Both the position numbers and the translations under genes were made by a program. A stretch of 5,190 nucleotides of DNA from Bacteroidales bacterium (GTDB taxonomy: Bacteria > Bacteroidota > Bacteroidia > Bacteroidales > Dysgonomonadaceae), in contig JAAZLV010000119.1 of the NCBI GenBank assembly GCA_012799155.1, forward strand, positions 1 through 5,190, in the 5' to 3' direction. Each line of letters starts with the position of its first letter. The first letter of the stretch is position 1. The notes under the pieces are model-generated. The model made no database searches. It was not told the DNA's origin and saw only the letters and a list, made by a program, of their open reading frames with translations. Below, one piece after another: positions 5,151 through 5,190 of the stretch.

Positions 5151-5190
5151 CTACCTTTCAACAGGCTCTCAGAAAGCGTTTTTTCCATAT

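Noticed and set aside
5151..5190. Possible terminator after the tRNA
   Set aside because: Six T occur at 5179-5184, but the preceding sequence forms only about three pairs (GCT with AGC), and the window ends before more can be judged.

Overview
The window looks like an ordinary chromosomal housekeeping segment from a member of the Bacteroidota, probably order Bacteroidales. Four observations point there. IspG is the long, three-domain form (616 residues). Clear Shine-Dalgarno sequences are missing before most genes. Candidate promoters fit the Bacteroidota pattern TTTG-N19..20-TAnnTTTG better than the E. coli -35/-10 pattern. The tRNA does not encode its CCA end. Genes are moderately GC-rich and the spacers are strongly AT-rich. 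All five protein genes are intact. I cannot name a genus from the sequence alone.

Layout. Positions 1-374 carry no convincing gene. They hold an array of 11-bp repeats (209-283) inside a 16-bp inverted repeat (131-146 / 313-328), and the minus-strand terminator of aqpZ (313-347). An aquaporin gene, aqpZ (375-1058), runs leftward. A divergent spacer (1059-1304) with several short repeats separates it from a rightward set: a UlaG-like metallo-beta-lactamase-fold hydrolase (1305-2030), a glyoxalase/VOC-fold protein (2087-2467) and ispG (2477-4327). The VOC gene and ispG are only 9 nt apart and are probably co-transcribed; the hydrolase may share the transcript. A perfect 11-bp hairpin (4338-4364) separates ispG from the convergent osmC-type gene (4385-4819, minus). 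Next comes a regulatory spacer with an osmC promoter on the minus strand and a tRNA promoter on the plus strand, then a tRNA gene with anticodon CAT (5077-5150) whose acceptor stem favours Ile2 over Met.

Functions together. IspG makes HMBPP in the MEP isoprenoid pathway. The VOC protein keeps all four metal-ligand positions of glyoxalase I. The OsmC protein keeps the two reactive cysteines of peroxide-reducing family members. AqpZ moves water. One can picture a loose stress and detoxification theme around an isoprenoid gene, but this is inference. No CRISPR array, transposase, phage gene or defence system is visible. The least explained part is the 209-283 repeat array and its flanking inverted repeat.
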